A stretch of 64,000 nt of DNA from Holothuria scabra (GCA_037179385.1 CM074180.1:29989455-30053454); one strand, 5' to 3'; shown: positions 12,221 to 25,432, numbered from the stretch's first letter. The notes: generated by a model from the sequence alone, not told the origin. Made by a program: numbers and translations.

Positions 12221-12484
12221 TATAGTAGAATCCGATTAGCGCTTGTTAGTTTTAGTGACTGTAGGCCGCCATTAGTGGGGTCCATCAGCCTAAAACCGTC
12301 TTCGTTTATTGTTTAAATCAATTTCAAACCCTCGTTTGTATTGAACTTGGAGAATTTAAGATACAAATTAGTGTACAACCATCCATGATAGAGGTAAGCA
12401 AGGAAATCGAAAGATTTAAAGTGATGGACCCCAGTTGTGGCCGACGGAAATCGGACCATCACTTGCTCTCCGAATTCGCGTATA
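12221..12484 (+). mobile_element. TAGACGAATC-ended MITE, copy B
   Basis: Runs from TATAGTAGAATCCGATTAGC to GAATTCGCGTATA. The interior TAGTGACTGTAGGCCGCCAT, TGGGGTCCATCAG, CCATCCATGATAGAGGTAAG and GGACCCCAGTTGTG aligns with the copy at 39449. Confidence 0.65.
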
Positions 12485-12489
12485 TTACC

Positions 12490-13204
12490 ATAGTGGCTTT
12501 CATAAAATGCACCCGAGATTCTTGCTTTTCATATTTCCGGATTTGGAGCATTATGAGTCTTGACTTAGCAGGAAAACATCTTCTTAGGTTTTTCATACAC
12601 CATACATTGTTTGCCATTGCGAGGAAAATGACATGTTAAACCCTGGAATACAGATATCCGCCCTCTATACGACAAGTGACTTCCTCTGAAATCTTTTTCC
12701 AACCAGACGTTCCATTTTAATATGGGGGACTCGTGACATCAAAAAGACAATGAACTGCTCCAAATGCATTCTTGAAACACACTTTTGTCACTGCTTTTTC
12801 CACGCTACAGGGTGCTTAAAGCCAAGGAAGTGGATTTGAGGTAGAATTCCCATGAACCGAAGTTGAAAAAAAAAAAACAATTTAAAAATGGCAAAAGAGA
12901 TCTTTGCACGCTGTAATAGGTTTGAGACACAATATTTCACCATTTCTCATTTGGAGACAAAAACCGATTTTCTCCAAAACTACTCCCCATAGATCTCCCT
13001 ATTTCGCATTCCAACGACCCCTCTCATGTCATATATCAAGCTACCGACGCGCATAACGTCTAGCCCTGATAGGTTCAACCCTGATTACTCCCTGGTTCGA
13101 CATTGCGGAGAAGGTCACTCGAATACGATGTAACTACCAACAGCAGTTTGAAGTTTATTATGGAAACCGTATCTCCTCCCCATTGCTAGACCAACTTCCT
13201 GGAA
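12490..13204. other. No gene recognised
   Basis: Nothing supported beyond short chance frames. Confidence 0.45.
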
Positions 13205-13393
13205 CAGGCCCGTAGCCAGGATTGTGTCACAGGGGGTGGTTACATGGGGGGTTTGGGCAGGAATTGAGGGAAATTCTACGGATAGATAGAAAAAACCTCT
13301 ATTTTAAGTGTTTTTCTTTGCATTGCAAGGTTGGGTCATGGGGGGTTCTAGCTCGCAACCCCCCAATCCCCCCCCCCCGTGCCTACGCCACTG
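13205..13393. mobile_element. Short CAGTGGCGTAGC-type element
   Basis: The left end is CAGGCCCGTAGCCAGGATTG and the right end CCTACGCCACTG. The interior is G-run then C-run rich (13366-13379). Flanks TCCTGGAA and CCATGGAA agree at 6 of 8 positions, compatible with an aged 8-bp target duplication. Confidence 0.5.
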
Positions 13394-13486
13394 CCATGGA
13401 AAGACAACATTTTCTGGTAAAACATGTATTCTTTTTGTTCTGAAACCTACCGCCAGTTTGGTGCGAAGCATAAGCTCTGGTGAAAG

Positions 13487-13690
13487 GAAAACAAGCCAGT
13501 TAACCACAATTGGAAGAAAAGCCGTGGCTGACTGAACTTAAACCAATTGGTTAGAAACTGGGCCGTAAAACTCCATCTAATTAATAACTAACTGACTGAC
13601 TGACTTGCTGGCTGGCTTCTTTCCTTGCTTGCTTAACTATTTGACAGACTATTTAACTGACTAACGAACTTACCAAATTATCTCATTTGA
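13487..13690 (+). repeat. SINE-like family, copy C with CTGA tail
   Basis: Forward copy: ACAAGCCAGTTAACCACAAT, GCCGTGGCTGACTGAAC, CCAATTGGTTAGAAACTGGG, CCGTAAAACTCCA. It is followed by a degenerate tetranucleotide tail (AACTAACTGACTGACTGAC and GCTGGCTGGCTT). The tail at the 3' end fixes the orientation of the family. Confidence 0.6.
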
Positions 13691-16440
13691 ATACGCCCCT
13701 ATCTGCCAATACTTATAGTCACTCGATACAGTGCTTCATCCGACAGTCCGACATGATCTCAGTGCCCTTTTGTAACAAAATTCCAATTCCTCCCACTCTT
13801 CAAATCTTGCAAAATAACTGAATTAATTTGAGCTAACGCGGGGCACTGTCCTTATACAATCTAACTGATACAAATTTAGTCATATTTGCTCGAATTCACT
13901 CTCTGCACGTCTTGACTTTTAACGACATAACATTTATAGATATCTCCATATATTCAGGTAATTTTACGAGGCGAGATATGCCATGTGACGTTAGCAATAT
14001 TCTGGTTCACTCTTGCAACCTTAGAAAATAATAAGAGTATCTATGTTTTGTGACGCCTTCCCTTCTTCGATTTCACATTTTGAGCACAAAAATATCAGTT
14101 CCATATCCAATACAAGATGCAAATAAATGAACTGTGTTATATTATCTGTCACACCTAGTTGCTAAACAATCGTCAAAAACTTTCATCGCTGTCTTCTTCT
14201 CCTTTCTTTAGAGGTGGCAGAGGAATTTTTTTTTACCACAACTGTTTTCAACGATGAACTGAAAAAAACAAGAGGACGTTCAAATTAAAAGGAACCATGC
14301 GTCATTAGATGTTTTTAATTTTGGCGGTGATCTGCGAAGGTGGCTGGCAGACCGAAAGGGAGAAGTAGTTTGTATGTCATATTTCATCCTCTATGCAGCA
14401 AGATCGAACGCTCATTATGTAGCTGTCTGTGGAGTATAGGGATGGCTGCAACAATTCATGTCACAGCGCCATAACTACGTCATAAGCTCATAAAGACGGT
14501 ATTCCCTTTAACGAGATACACACCAGTCGTGCTAAGCATAGGTGTGGGAGTGAATGCGCAGTTAGTGATTTGATAAAACAAACTTGAACGGAGTAAATGG
14601 CCACGGTAAATGTCAAGCTCGTATACCTTAGTACTTTTATCGCTCTAAAGCAAATTGTTCTTTAGTACCACAGGCGAACTTGGATAAGTGGTTCGGAGGA
14701 AAAACATCCAGTGTCATTTGGACTAAACTAGCTCCAAAGTCAGCCAGTTACGTCGTGACCTCAAGGAACGAACAAAGAATGGTCGACGCACTGGTAGTAT
14801 TTTGACGGCTCAGCCTTTTAGACTAGATCGTCGTCAGATCAACGACTGGCTGTAGAGATGGTCATGTTTCACAAGTAAGCACTTAATTTTTTGCTTTCTT
14901 TTATTAATTTCGTATTTTCCTCTTAAGGCCAAAGAAAGAAACTTGGCTTTTCATAAAATGCTACAGATCAAGTTTAGTGCCATTTATCAACTTTATACTA
15001 TCACGGTGACCCCTGAACGAAACTTGGTAGGGGAAGTTCAGGAGCCCCACATTTGGGCAGATAAATTGACTTATCTTTGTCATGTTGGTATCATGTAGTG
15101 TAACCCTACGAACGGTTTGGCATTTTCCCATTTCAGTTAAAAACATGAATATCCTTTACAGTCCCCACGCTGTCATGACTTTGAATGTAAAACTTTTAGC
15201 CGAATCGAAAGATAATCAGTCTAAGTGCTTTCAAAAGTTTGGAGTAGGCAATAAAGTGCAGCTATAGAGTTCTATCGCATTGATGAGATAAATTCCCCAT
15301 CTTCTCCAGACAGCCTTTTTTCAATATCTGAGGCTGGACACCGTCGTTAACAATGCGTATCAAAACAGCTCAAGTAGGATAAGTCGTGCATATCCACATT
15401 AACAAGTTTTAGGGAAACCCGGTGAAAAGTTCATTTCTTCTGGTCAATAATTTTCGTTCATTGTTTTCAAACCACTGCAAAATGCATGCTGAATTTCATT
15501 TCGAATCCAATATGCAATATGGCCTTCGGAGAGAAAATCAGATATATATGAAAGCTGAATTAAGGTTCATATGGAGAGGCAAAAGAAAGGATCGCGCGAC
15601 GACCTGTTGTTCGCTTCCAACCGACGGCACGTATTCTGTATTGTAATAATATCCCTCGTTATACCTGTCGTAATTACCTCGTTCTGTGTTGACATTGCAT
15701 CGTTGACTGATAATTTCATACTTAAAACGGTAATAAGCTTCACAGTACCGTTAGCTATAAACGTATCGGACTAGCCTGCTCTTGATTGAGACCAAATCAT
15801 TTTTGCCCAAAATTTGAGTGATTTATTGTTATCACAAGCTTGCCGAAAGCAATGAATTTCCCTGGGATAAGGGGGAGTCAGGGGTGGCAGGGGGCGATCT
15901 CCCCCTATTTTCGCATGAAAATGAGGAAAGGAAAAGAAGGAAAAAAGAAGAAAAAGGAGCACTTGACTCAAGCTTTGCACCCTCAGACACCTCAAAACAC
16001 CCTGGAACCACCCCTGTCTAAGGCATGCATCTCAAGTTAGACTCGTTATTTTCATCTGCTGGAGTGTGAAATAGGAACTAAAAGTATGGGACATTTTGTC
16101 ACAAACGTGTTCAACGGTGACCCTTTTTTCATTTTTTTTTTTTTTTTTGCTTTGACTACCATTTTTCTCGTGGTAAAGGTTTGAATGCTCAGTATATCTC
16201 TCCAAACTTAAAGCTTCTCGTCTTCCTCTCCAACCCGTAAATCCCCCGACTGAGTGATTTCCCCCCGACTGATTTTGAAAGTGGGGGGGGGGGGGCTATA
16301 TGCCCCGACCTCTCCCTTTAAACACGCTACTGTGTAGGGGTTCTCTGAATCCCAACAGGGCACCCCTGGCCTATTGTTCAAAACAATAAGCATTCGTGCA
16401 TACTGAATAGATCGGTGTCCTTGAGAGATACGAGCTAAAA
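13691..16440. other. No gene recognised
   Basis: Mixed AT-rich sequence. At 15860-16020 there is a purine-rich block (AAAGAAGGAAAAAAGAAG type) framed by GTCAGGGGTGGC and CCACCCCTGTC, likely a transposon relic. A T17-type run lies at 16130-16149. Confidence 0.45.
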
Positions 16441-16445
16441 GACGC

Positions 16446-16847
16446 CAGGGTGCTTTTACACGATCCGGATCTGATCGCCCGATGTTATCAGCGTATCGAA
16501 TTCCGTGTATGGCTTGATCCTGGTGCATTTACACTTGCCTCGTACTCTGATCCTCCTCTGTGCTTAAGCGGAAGTCGCTCCAAATGTATTACGAAATACA
16601 GGCACACGCGCGTACGCTCCAAAGTGTAAACAAAAATAGACCCTGTACATGTCACCGTTGATCCTGCGAGCATTTACACTACATATTTGATCGCATGGGA
16701 GGGGTCTGATCCTCCCCCCTCACTAGGTTCAAAATCAGGCGACCAGATCCAGATCTGATCTGCATTTACACTACAAATTTGATCTCGAGCAGTGGATCAG
16801 ACCCCGCGCCGGCGATTAGATCCGGATCAAGTGTAAAAGCACCCCTT
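16446..16847. mobile_element. hAT-like MITE with CAGGGTGCTTTTACAC ends
   Basis: The left end CAGGGTGCTTTTACAC followed by GATCCGGATCTGATCG and the right end GATCCGGATCAAGTG followed by TAAAAGCACCCCTT are inverted copies over about 30 bp. The interior repeats the phrase GATC...GCATTTACACT at least three times (16525, 16670, 16762). CAGGG termini are common in hAT elements. No clear target duplication was seen. Confidence 0.6.
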
Positions 16848-16849
16848 AG

Positions 16850-17850
16850 TAATTGGCAAGACACGGCAATTGTTGCTTTTCGGAATATTTAACATGCTTT
16901 AAGCAGAATCCGCATTTAACTTTTGTGCGAGGGTCATCATTATTTTGCAATGAACAAAGAAATAGAAACAAATTTATTTCACACTTAGTTTGAATGTTCA
17001 AACGATGTTAATTTACAAATCAAACGAAGAGAGATACGTTAAAGGGCACAACGTACGGAAACTAATAATACTGAACCCACAAAATTTCTATCATGGAAAC
17101 CTAGCAAAATAAATTTTATTAACGTCGGTTGTGTGCCCGAGAAATTGTTAATAAAAACGACCAATTTCTCTAAACATTTCTTGTCAAAATGAGGACAGAT
17201 GAAGAAAACTGAAGGGGTGTGTATTCGATAACTAAAAGGAGCACATCTTTTGTTCAGGTTGACTGCCCTTTTATGAAAATATCTCACTTTCAAACTCTCC
17301 TACTTGCTTGAGAAATAGGAAAGCTAGTCGTAAAGTTTTTTTTCCTATTGCTTCTTTCACGAAATGTTTTCCTTCTTGCAAATGAAATCGCTTCATCTAG
17401 GATATGATTAATTGGGATAGCATAAATCTTATGTCGAAGAACTGCCTCGGACTCTCGGAGTTAGAGCACGGAACCGAAACAGCTCCCTTCCGGAGGCATC
17501 GACCTACTTTCATAATTCCACAGAGTTTGTGTTCAATTTGTATATACATGACTCATGAATTAATGTATAAACTCATTATACATGCTAGCTGGTACATAAA
17601 TGAGAGGACCGTTGGATTTAGTTATCATATCCAAAGAAACGATTTATGTGAAGACGACACACACAACATGACAGACTATAGCCTCTTCGCTTAATTCATC
17701 TTAAAGGATGCAGTACACACGACTCGGGGACAGTGTACACAAACTGAAAAACATCACGAGAGAGGGGCTCAACTTACCCAGCCTCTCGAACATTCCTTTC
17801 CCAAATTTTACCCGCCTTAAACCACAGCGGCTATATGCGGTAGATCATAT
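16850..17850. other. No gene recognised
   Basis: Short frames of up to 104 codons lack any domain pattern. Confidence 0.5.
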
Positions 17851-17852
17851 TA

Positions 17853-18085
17853 GTCAGTCATTCATTCAGTCAGTCATTCATTCAGTCAGTCAGTTGGTTA
17901 GTTTTATGGCCCAGTTTCCAACTAATTGCTTCAAGTCGAGCCAGCCAAGGCCCTTTTCCAGTTGTGGCTCTCTAGCTTATTTTCCATACTTCTTTGCTCA
18001 TGCTGAGCACAAAGCACAATGACAGTAGGTTCCGTTTTTAAGGACCAGGACTCGAAATCCCAACATCCCGACTGATCATATTGTT
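17853..18085 (-). repeat. SINE-like family, copy D (most complete)
   Basis: On the minus strand it begins with a B-box-like GGGATTTCGAGTCCTGG region and passes through GAACCTACTGTCATTGTGC, TGAGCAAAGAAG, GAGCCACAACTGGAAAAGGG and GGCTCGACTTGAAGCAATTA. It ends in a (CTGA/ATGA) tail covering 17853-17890. The order is what a tRNA-related SINE would show. Confidence 0.6.
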
Positions 18086-18424
18086 ACAATCAGGGAGTTC
18101 TCTGTTATAACTAAGGGTTCAATGATTGGAGTCTAGTTATGGTCAACAATAGCTTCAAAGATTACGGCTGTTGAATGGGCTGCGGAACGAATTTTGAACT
18201 GGGGCGGGGGACTAACGACAAATCAGCCAATTATATTCGACAATATAAACGCAATGGAAGGCGGCCAAAAACGCCTACGACAGGAAAACACCCCAGCCCC
18301 GTCTCTGCGGTACCTATGTTGTAGAAACAAGGTAAGCTTAGTAAGCACGTAAAGTCGATTTTCAAATAAAGTTAAACTAAACAGGAAATGTAGCCGCCCT
18401 AATTTTGATCACAGAACCCCTAGT

Positions 18425-18540
18425 TACCTGCGTAGCAGGCTGTACGGTATATTCCTTGTTCAGTCATTTGGTAGTTTTTTGGAAACTGAGAAGCTGAGAA
18501 AACTGTCCGCTCCGCGAGGTACATTCTCAGTATCTCCAGC
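18425..18540. repeat. Dispersed repeat, GTAGCAGGCTGTAC family
   Basis: CCTGCGTAGCAGGCTGTACG, ATTCCTTGTTCAGTCATTTG and GAAACTGAGAAGCTGAGAAA recur near 43036 (CCTACATAGCAGGCGATGTA). A short piece is also at 41430. Confidence 0.5.
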
Positions 18541-19454
18541 ATACTAGTAATTGTTTCATGAATGCCTGTTTAAGGAATGCGTGATGTCTTAGCTTCCTGC
18601 GGTTCACAGGCGCTTGGCCAGGGGCGGGATGCTAGGGTTAAGTTAAACCGCACATGAGTCAAGCTTGAAACGCAATTAAATGGCAAAAAAGTGATCACCA
18701 TAAACTTGAGACCTATTAGTCCTTTTAGGCATACGAGAAGGGAAGCGGTTAGAATATGCTCTCCTACTTTAAGGAGAAAAGGTGACACCAGATGGGCAAA
18801 TGAGACAACAAAGAAAAGAAGTTATGTCGCTTTTTCGGAAGCAACAGTTCGCTAAATTCTAAAGTCGGGCAAAAATATTCCCTGCCCTCCAAGAAAATAC
18901 ACCACTCATACGAATGTGACACGAAAATGCAGTGGTTATTTCTTAACTTTACCGTTATAGTGTAACATATTTCGTTTTTTTTATTAGTTACTTTGTAAAC
19001 AGTGACGTAAAAACTGCGTTCGTTTTTTAGAAGTTATATATCTGGAAAACACAACAAAAATGTAACTCAATATACACAATCCCGCAGATGAAGCAAAACA
19101 TCGTCTTCATTGGCTTACTAAACTCGGAAGAAAGGCTTTACCTTCTACAAAGGAAACTGTAAATATTATTAACTTTTAGAAGACAATGACAAGTCACAAT
19201 TGTTTATTCTAAAAAAAAAAAAAAAAAAAGATTACGCAAAATTAATGAGAAAAAGCTGTTTGTCGGCAAATTTTTTCCTTTCATGTAAAACCAGATTTCT
19301 AAGGCTACACAAAACAAGGTTACCTGGCTGCCAGTATTTACAGGATCACAACGACTCTATGATCTTAACCATGGCAAAATCAATTAAACTTTACAATCCC
19401 TGCAGCAAGCTTCACAAATATGCTACCAATTGAAAAGCAAACATTGAGTACTGA
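18541..19454. other. No gene recognised
   Basis: AT-rich. An A18 run lies at 19212-19229. Confidence 0.5.
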
Positions 19455-19703
19455 ATACGCTCCGGACAAGGTGTTTAGTAATTTAACGTTTTCCTAAACT
19501 TCTTTACAACTACTTTGTAAATATATTTATATGCTTGAGACACATGTCTAGTAGGCCTACCCCCAAACATTTCGCTTTTAAACACGTTTAATTGGTTGAT
19601 ATTTAGTGTTTAATAGCTAAACATGTTTAGCATTTAAACGTGTTGTCAAGTGGGGGACAAAATAAGCGTTTCACAGCTAAGCCCTTTTTTTTTCAGAGTG
19701 TCA
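19455..19703. mobile_element. TAAACACGTTTA MITE, copy 1
   Basis: Contains TTTTAAACACGTTTAATTGG, TAGCTAAACATGTTTAGC and a right end TTTCAGAGTGT. The same order of motifs and an inverted ACACTCTGAAAA end are found at 52779-52995. Confidence 0.5.
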
Positions 19704-20400
19704 TCTACAGTAAACTTTTGCTGACGCCGTAAGTTCCGCTTCCTTGGTACTACACGGGGAACTATCACGCTTTAATAAAAAAAAACTAGAGATTCAAAAC
19801 CATTGGCAAAATAGGTTGGAGGAATTGGTTATTTCGATGTATTTCGTTGAAGAGCCCCTCCCCAATTGAAATACAACCATAACGCGGTCACGAGTTTTGG
19901 AATGTCCAGGCACGGAGGTTCTACAACCTCCTTGGTTCAGACAACATCGGACATCTGTTACGCTATTACTCCATTCATTTCTTTGTCTTGCGGCTACTAG
20001 CCCGTCCGATTGCCTATCGTTCAGATTGGGTAAACGTCGACAATTTTGTCCTGGTAATTTCTGATCTCAACCAGTCATGAAGTACGAACGAGAAAAGTCT
20101 TATGGGCCTACCATACCTCTTTGGAGGTCTGACGTCACGTCTGCTATCTCCTAAGGCGGTTTTGTAGTAGACAAAACAAACACGCAAACAACTATTAAGT
20201 AAACAAGTAAACATCAGGGAAGGGATAATCAATCAACCCAAAGCCTCGTGTCACATCTAAGAAATGTCCTTTAATTTTATTTTCCACTCGTGAGATGTTC
20301 CTCGAATACGTCAAGACATTAAGACACTTTTAGAAACAATTTTAACAGGGAGTAACGTGATATACCTCACAGGCGCACAAGACTGAAATCGATATACGAG
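19704..20400. other. No gene recognised
   Basis: Only short frames. A TGACGTCA octamer lies at 20130-20137. Confidence 0.5.
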
Positions 20401-20435
20401 GAAGTGTCAAAGTCGAGTTACATCAATGACGAAAA

Positions 20436-20480
20436 TGACGTCATATATAAAGGGGAGAAACAAATCCCGCTCTCCTTGAC
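20436..20480 (+). promoter_or_regulatory. Promoter-like site: CRE palindrome abutting a TATA box
   Basis: A full TGACGTCA (20436-20443) runs directly into TATATAAAGG (TATA core 20444-20451), so initiation would be expected near 20475-20485. The downstream sequence has only very short frames from ATG (20495 and 20553), as in a 5' leader. It is the best core-promoter match I noticed upstream of the synaptotagmin-like gene, 10.9 kb before its first visible exon. The link to that gene is inference, and a chance or transposon-borne match is possible. Confidence 0.3.
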
Positions 20481-23400
20481 AGGACTAAAGGAGGATGTAT
20501 TTACGAAATAAAAGATTGAACAGCAAGTTGTAATCATTACACGGGAATCAGCATGGCGTCAAGCTAAAATTTATGCCATTCAACATGTTACGTACATAAT
20601 TTACAATCGTGGTAACGGCGAATTGTATGTAGCCTAAACTAAATAAATTCCTTTAGGGGAACCCTTGATTTAACTCAATTAATTACCGGACTCTTTCTAA
20701 AACACTAGATGGATGAATGCTTCATTACGCCTTGACTCTAATTGTATACACTGCACAGCATATATATCGTTGCAGCATTCATCCTTGACGCTCTTAAATC
20801 CATCGCTGTTATCGTGTTCATAGAGGTTTGTATCCACATGTGCTGGTATGGAGAGTAATGTCGGACATTCAGAAACACAAAGGGTGTGGGTCGACGTCAG
20901 ATTTATCCAGACCCCTAGCGTCCCGCCCCCAGCCCCCGGCCTCTTTCACTACAGAACTTTTTCTAGTCAAGCACTAATTTCAAGCACGAAATACAATAAG
21001 AACATGGGCCCTGGTTTTATACATACTGAAATGACTCGCCTAATTAACGTACGGATCAGAAACTTCAACAAATTAAGGCGGGAGAAAGCAAAGTATAAAA
21101 AAAAGTACCGCTAAGGGTTTTCAACAATGTTTCTGGGTTTCTTGTCCGGCCTGTTAAGACCGTGGTCATTTAGTTGACAATAGCGAATACACTTAGTTAC
21201 TCCTCCGCGATTGTGTTATATGGAGCTAGATAGCGTAAAGTTTAAGCAGGGGGAGGGGGGGAATTTGGCTGGAGATGTAACGCTTTGAAATGCAGTTAAC
21301 GCATTCAATGTCACACAGTAATCTGTCTCTTGTATCGTTCTTGACATTTGTATTATGCTTTTAAGGGATTAGGAGGTACGCACAAAAGTTATTTGTTATC
21401 TGCTAAGGTTACTCAACGCCGGACATGCAGGTTTTTTGCAATGCCACAGCATTGTCAGTAGTTTGGGAAATAACAGTAATTTTCGGCCAGTGTCGCTCTG
21501 TGCACGTCGCATATGAAGAAATGTCTTTTAGTTTCGTAGAAATAGAAACAAGAATTTATATCTGGCTGTGTCTGGAAGTTTGAGGAAACCTCTGATCTGT
21601 TTGTCAAAAAATACTTCTACCTGTGCAGCTTACTTGCATGTCATTGTCATGCCTTGTTGAGGGAGGGGCTAAATGAATTCATTTATTTCATTGTACCACT
21701 GCCAGTCTTTTCGAGTTTCGAATTGCATCCTGCTCATAAACTGTTGGCGGTGTATACCTACTTATCAATCAAAGTATAGTTCAGCATTAGCCACTTGTCT
21801 AACATAGGATTATAGTTGCCTTGAATGGTGTTCCAGGAATGATATCGAAGCGGTGCCGCGAGTAAAGGGAGGAAATACATTTGCCGCAATTATACAACTT
21901 ATTTCATTCTTAAGTGGGTCTTAAAGTATTAGCATAAATTAAAGTTTCCGTTGCATCTCCATCCAAATAACAACTTCCCGAGTTAAGGTCTTTTCGGTTC
22001 ATCGGTTCAAGTCCTCCCCTTATAAGTTTCCTCTTTAACAGCTTAAAGGTAAAGAGCAGTCCCCCCAAACTTATTTGGAAGAAAAAGCTAAATAACCCAA
22101 TTTTCATCTTATTCCTCTTCTAAGTATATCTAATTACGTTTTATGACTTTACTACTGCATATTCAAGGTAAACCAAGCAGTTATTTCTGGTAAATTTCAC
22201 ATTTGAAGAGAAAAAACATTGTCACATGACCCCCAACAGCCAATCATGAAACTGGACAGTCTACTACACCTCTTCAATTTGGGATGACTGCTCCTGCCCC
22301 TTAAGACAGACGGATAATACCGGAAACGTATTCTAGAACCCAGTCTACAGGGGTCAATAGTACTTTGTAATCCGTCTCTTCGCGAGAGAATGTATAGCGT
22401 TGAGCCATATGCATCCCTGGTTGCAAACAAATCCTACTGACTTTGTACACAGCCCCTGTACGGGCCAATATATCGCTGTACACATATCAAGAACAGACTC
22501 CATTAAGAAGCGATTCATACCTCATCCATTCATATGATGCAATGCATTGTGGGGCATCAAATTAAGTTTATGTGAAAGTTGAACTGTAATTTGTTCTCAA
22601 AAATTCATGTTCCCTTCCCAAAACACATGCGTTGTTCCTGAAATATTTTTGACACGAAACGTTCAAATTTACAAATGTTCATAATTCTTCATGCATTAAA
22701 ATCTCGTAATAGTTTGTATTACAGATTATGAAAATGTTGCGAGAGCTACCTTTTCATGCGCAAAATGATTTACATTCTCTCTGCTGGTACATGTTGATGC
22801 AATTGTTTACAAACACACAGTCCCCCTAAGTGTCTGTACTTCAGGTTAAGGGGAAATTTGAGATTCTATATATGTCCTTCGTGTCACCTTGTTGGCAACA
22901 TACTGAAGTTTTTAATGAAGTTTTCCAACATGTAGGCCTACAGCAGGCAGGGGCGTCCATATGGTTTGTGGATGGGATGCAGGGGAGGCAAACCTTTTTC
23001 CAACAGCCGAACCCTTGATCGTGTCAAGTCATGGAAGTACAAGCAATCTTCCCACACGGACGAAAGCGCACAGGTATACACACGCAAACGAGCACACTCA
23101 AGCGCGCTCCTGCTTCCTTAACCCTATACAGTATATTGTTCGGACAGGAGAGGACTCCAGAAATCTATTGACTATCCACCAGAGGACCTAAAATCCATTG
23201 TTCCGGTCCTCTATTTGAAAACAAAACTTTTAGTACACATTGACAAACACGTACAAAAAACAAAGATAGATGATGCATTATAAATTGATTATTACTATTT
23301 ATTATTAACTTAGCCTACCAGGCTCAAGTTTTCACGAAGCCTCAAAGTCATATATATGCCACAATGTTATATTGTGTTTATTCTGACTGTTTTAAACCGC

Positions 23401-23900
23401 CTGAGTTACAGGGGAAAGCAAAACGTAATGTCTGTCTCCCAAGCTCCCAGTATTTTCATTGGGAAAATTTCCCCCTCCCCAGGATCTACGCCCCTGATAT
23501 ACAATTTGTAACCGCACGTGCTATGAAAGTAAGATGTTGCAAAATGTTTTTTTCATAATACTGTTCTAAAATGTGATTCAGTTTTGGTAGGTTAATATTT
23601 CCTTAATAACCTGCACATGAAGTACAAAGTAAGATTGATTCATTCTTAATTGACCTACGAAGGTAAATATATAGGGTAATAATAGACCAACCATTTCTGT
23701 TTGTTTATAGTCAGTATGAACTTACCGCATATTTGAACATACACAGAGATGTAAGAACAATGAGAACCAAGCACCACAAAGATGATAATATTAGAGCACA
23801 TACAAGATAACTTATCGGGGTATATTTCGAAAACAACCGTGTCCTTCGTCCCGCGCTAAATGTGAAGTGACGTTTTACTTTCAAAGACAAAAACAAAAAA
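20481..23900. other. No gene recognised
   Basis: AT-rich. Short frames (up to 88 codons) have no domain pattern. If the promoter-like site at 20436 is real, a 5' untranslated exon could start here, but I could not define its donor. Confidence 0.4.
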
Positions 23901-23917
23901 AAGGTTATTATGAAGGA

Positions 23918-24150
23918 TTAGGACTGTAACATTGGGGTCGTCAGACTTTCATTATAGGGACTCTGGAACATAAGCCTTGGGAGGGCTCTGCTTGACACCC
24001 GCGTCATGGCGCTTGAAGACGGTGAAGCCCTATTGGGCAGCCTGCGGGGAGCTCGTCTTATAGAGCCCCTGGTGGGGTGCGCTTCTGGGGGATTTATAAC
24101 GCGTCCGAATTGATCGTGACCACACATAAGTCATTGTGACGTCACCACCG
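23918..24150. other. GC-rich patch of unknown nature
   Basis: Distinctly GC-richer than its surroundings, with a plus-strand frame (about 23958-24112) reading MALEDGEALLGSLRGARLIE and onward. I recognise no domain. It may be a transposon or SINE fragment or a small CpG-containing regulatory patch. TGACGTCA lies at 24137-24144. Confidence 0.3.
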
Positions 24151-25258
24151 GAAATGATACCAATCGCGGTTTGTTGATCTCCCTTGACTACAGGTGACAA
24201 ATCATAATTGCCAATTTAGAGAAGTATACAAAATACACGTACGTAGACTTCGTCTTTATAGTCTTTCGCTTCTCCAAAAGTTATTAGTGGACACGAAGTA
24301 TTAGGTCGATGAGAGAATAAAGTGAATTCGTGTGGACACTTGCGGCAGGCTATTTTCTGATTCAAATTGGTCATAATTCATGGTAGTAATGATTATAAGA
24401 TAACGGAAAGAAAATTTCAAGAGAGCATGTAGTCTTAAATAAAGGATCGTGGACATGTAGCCAAACCTGGGCTTAAATTCCACAAAATCAGGTTATAATC
24501 CCCTATAGAAAAATTCCGTTGGAATCCTTTAAATATCTTTCATTGCCATCAAGACTTGATATTCCTCTTTAATGTTTGACCATCCTGTTCATTAAAGCGT
24601 GATCTGATACAGTGTCCATATTTCTTGATCAATCATTTATAAATTATCTCTTCAATCCAGTCACGTTTTTGATATGGCGGGAAGCTTCCAAAGTGGATCT
24701 TGGCCTGACTTCTAGTTTGGTGATTAATGTAGATATTTTCGAAGTTCTAAATGCGTACTTTCGAGATAAACCCCTCGGGGCATTGCATGTTTAAAAACCA
24801 CCCTTGGAGTCAACGTCACCGGTAAATGAGCTGAGGGAGACATAGCACATACCTCATACGATCCTCTCTTCACGTCAATAAGTCTCTTATGTAGCTCATA
24901 TTTATTCATGATATAAGTGCAAAAGACTATTTGTTTTGGAAAGTGGACAACACTTCAAAACATTTTGATGGGAATTGCGAATATTTTTTATGCTGAAAGC
25001 TGTGAAATTTACATGTCCGCCTAAGAATTGCAGTACTTATCAAAAAATGGCTTTTACATCAATAGAGTGTTTTTCACTGACGTCACAAGCCTCGCCCCTT
25101 TTGTCGGGCAAAACATAGTGCAGTAGCCTACATAAAGCTAGCTGAGGAGCACCTGTGAACAGCCGTGGTCTGCAGCCGTGGACTGCAGGAGGGTCGACCC
25201 TGGAAGGGGCAAACAAATAATTAAGGCAGAATAAACAAAACCCCTTTTAAAGTCTTCA

Positions 25259-25432
25259 CGACCATTTGGCAAAAGGCCGTTTGGCGAAAACCATCTCTAA
25301 ACTGCTTCCAAAAGAAGCTATACGTCCACTTAAAACGAGCTTTTTAGAATAAAATCCTCCCGACCCTCTGACAAAGGGCCGTTTGGCGAAACCAAACTAT
25401 AAGCTGCTTTCCAAACGAGCTATACGTCCACT
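25259..25432. repeat. 72-bp direct duplication
   Basis: Two 72-bp units (25259-25330 and 25361-25432) start CGACCATTTGGC / CGACCCTCTGAC, share GGCCGTTTGGCGAAA and end GCTATACGTCCACT. They are separated by 30 bp. Confidence 0.7.

Noticed and set aside
16208..16528. 106-codon minus-strand frame
   Set aside because: Spans a G-run and the end of a hAT-like MITE; no protein pattern.
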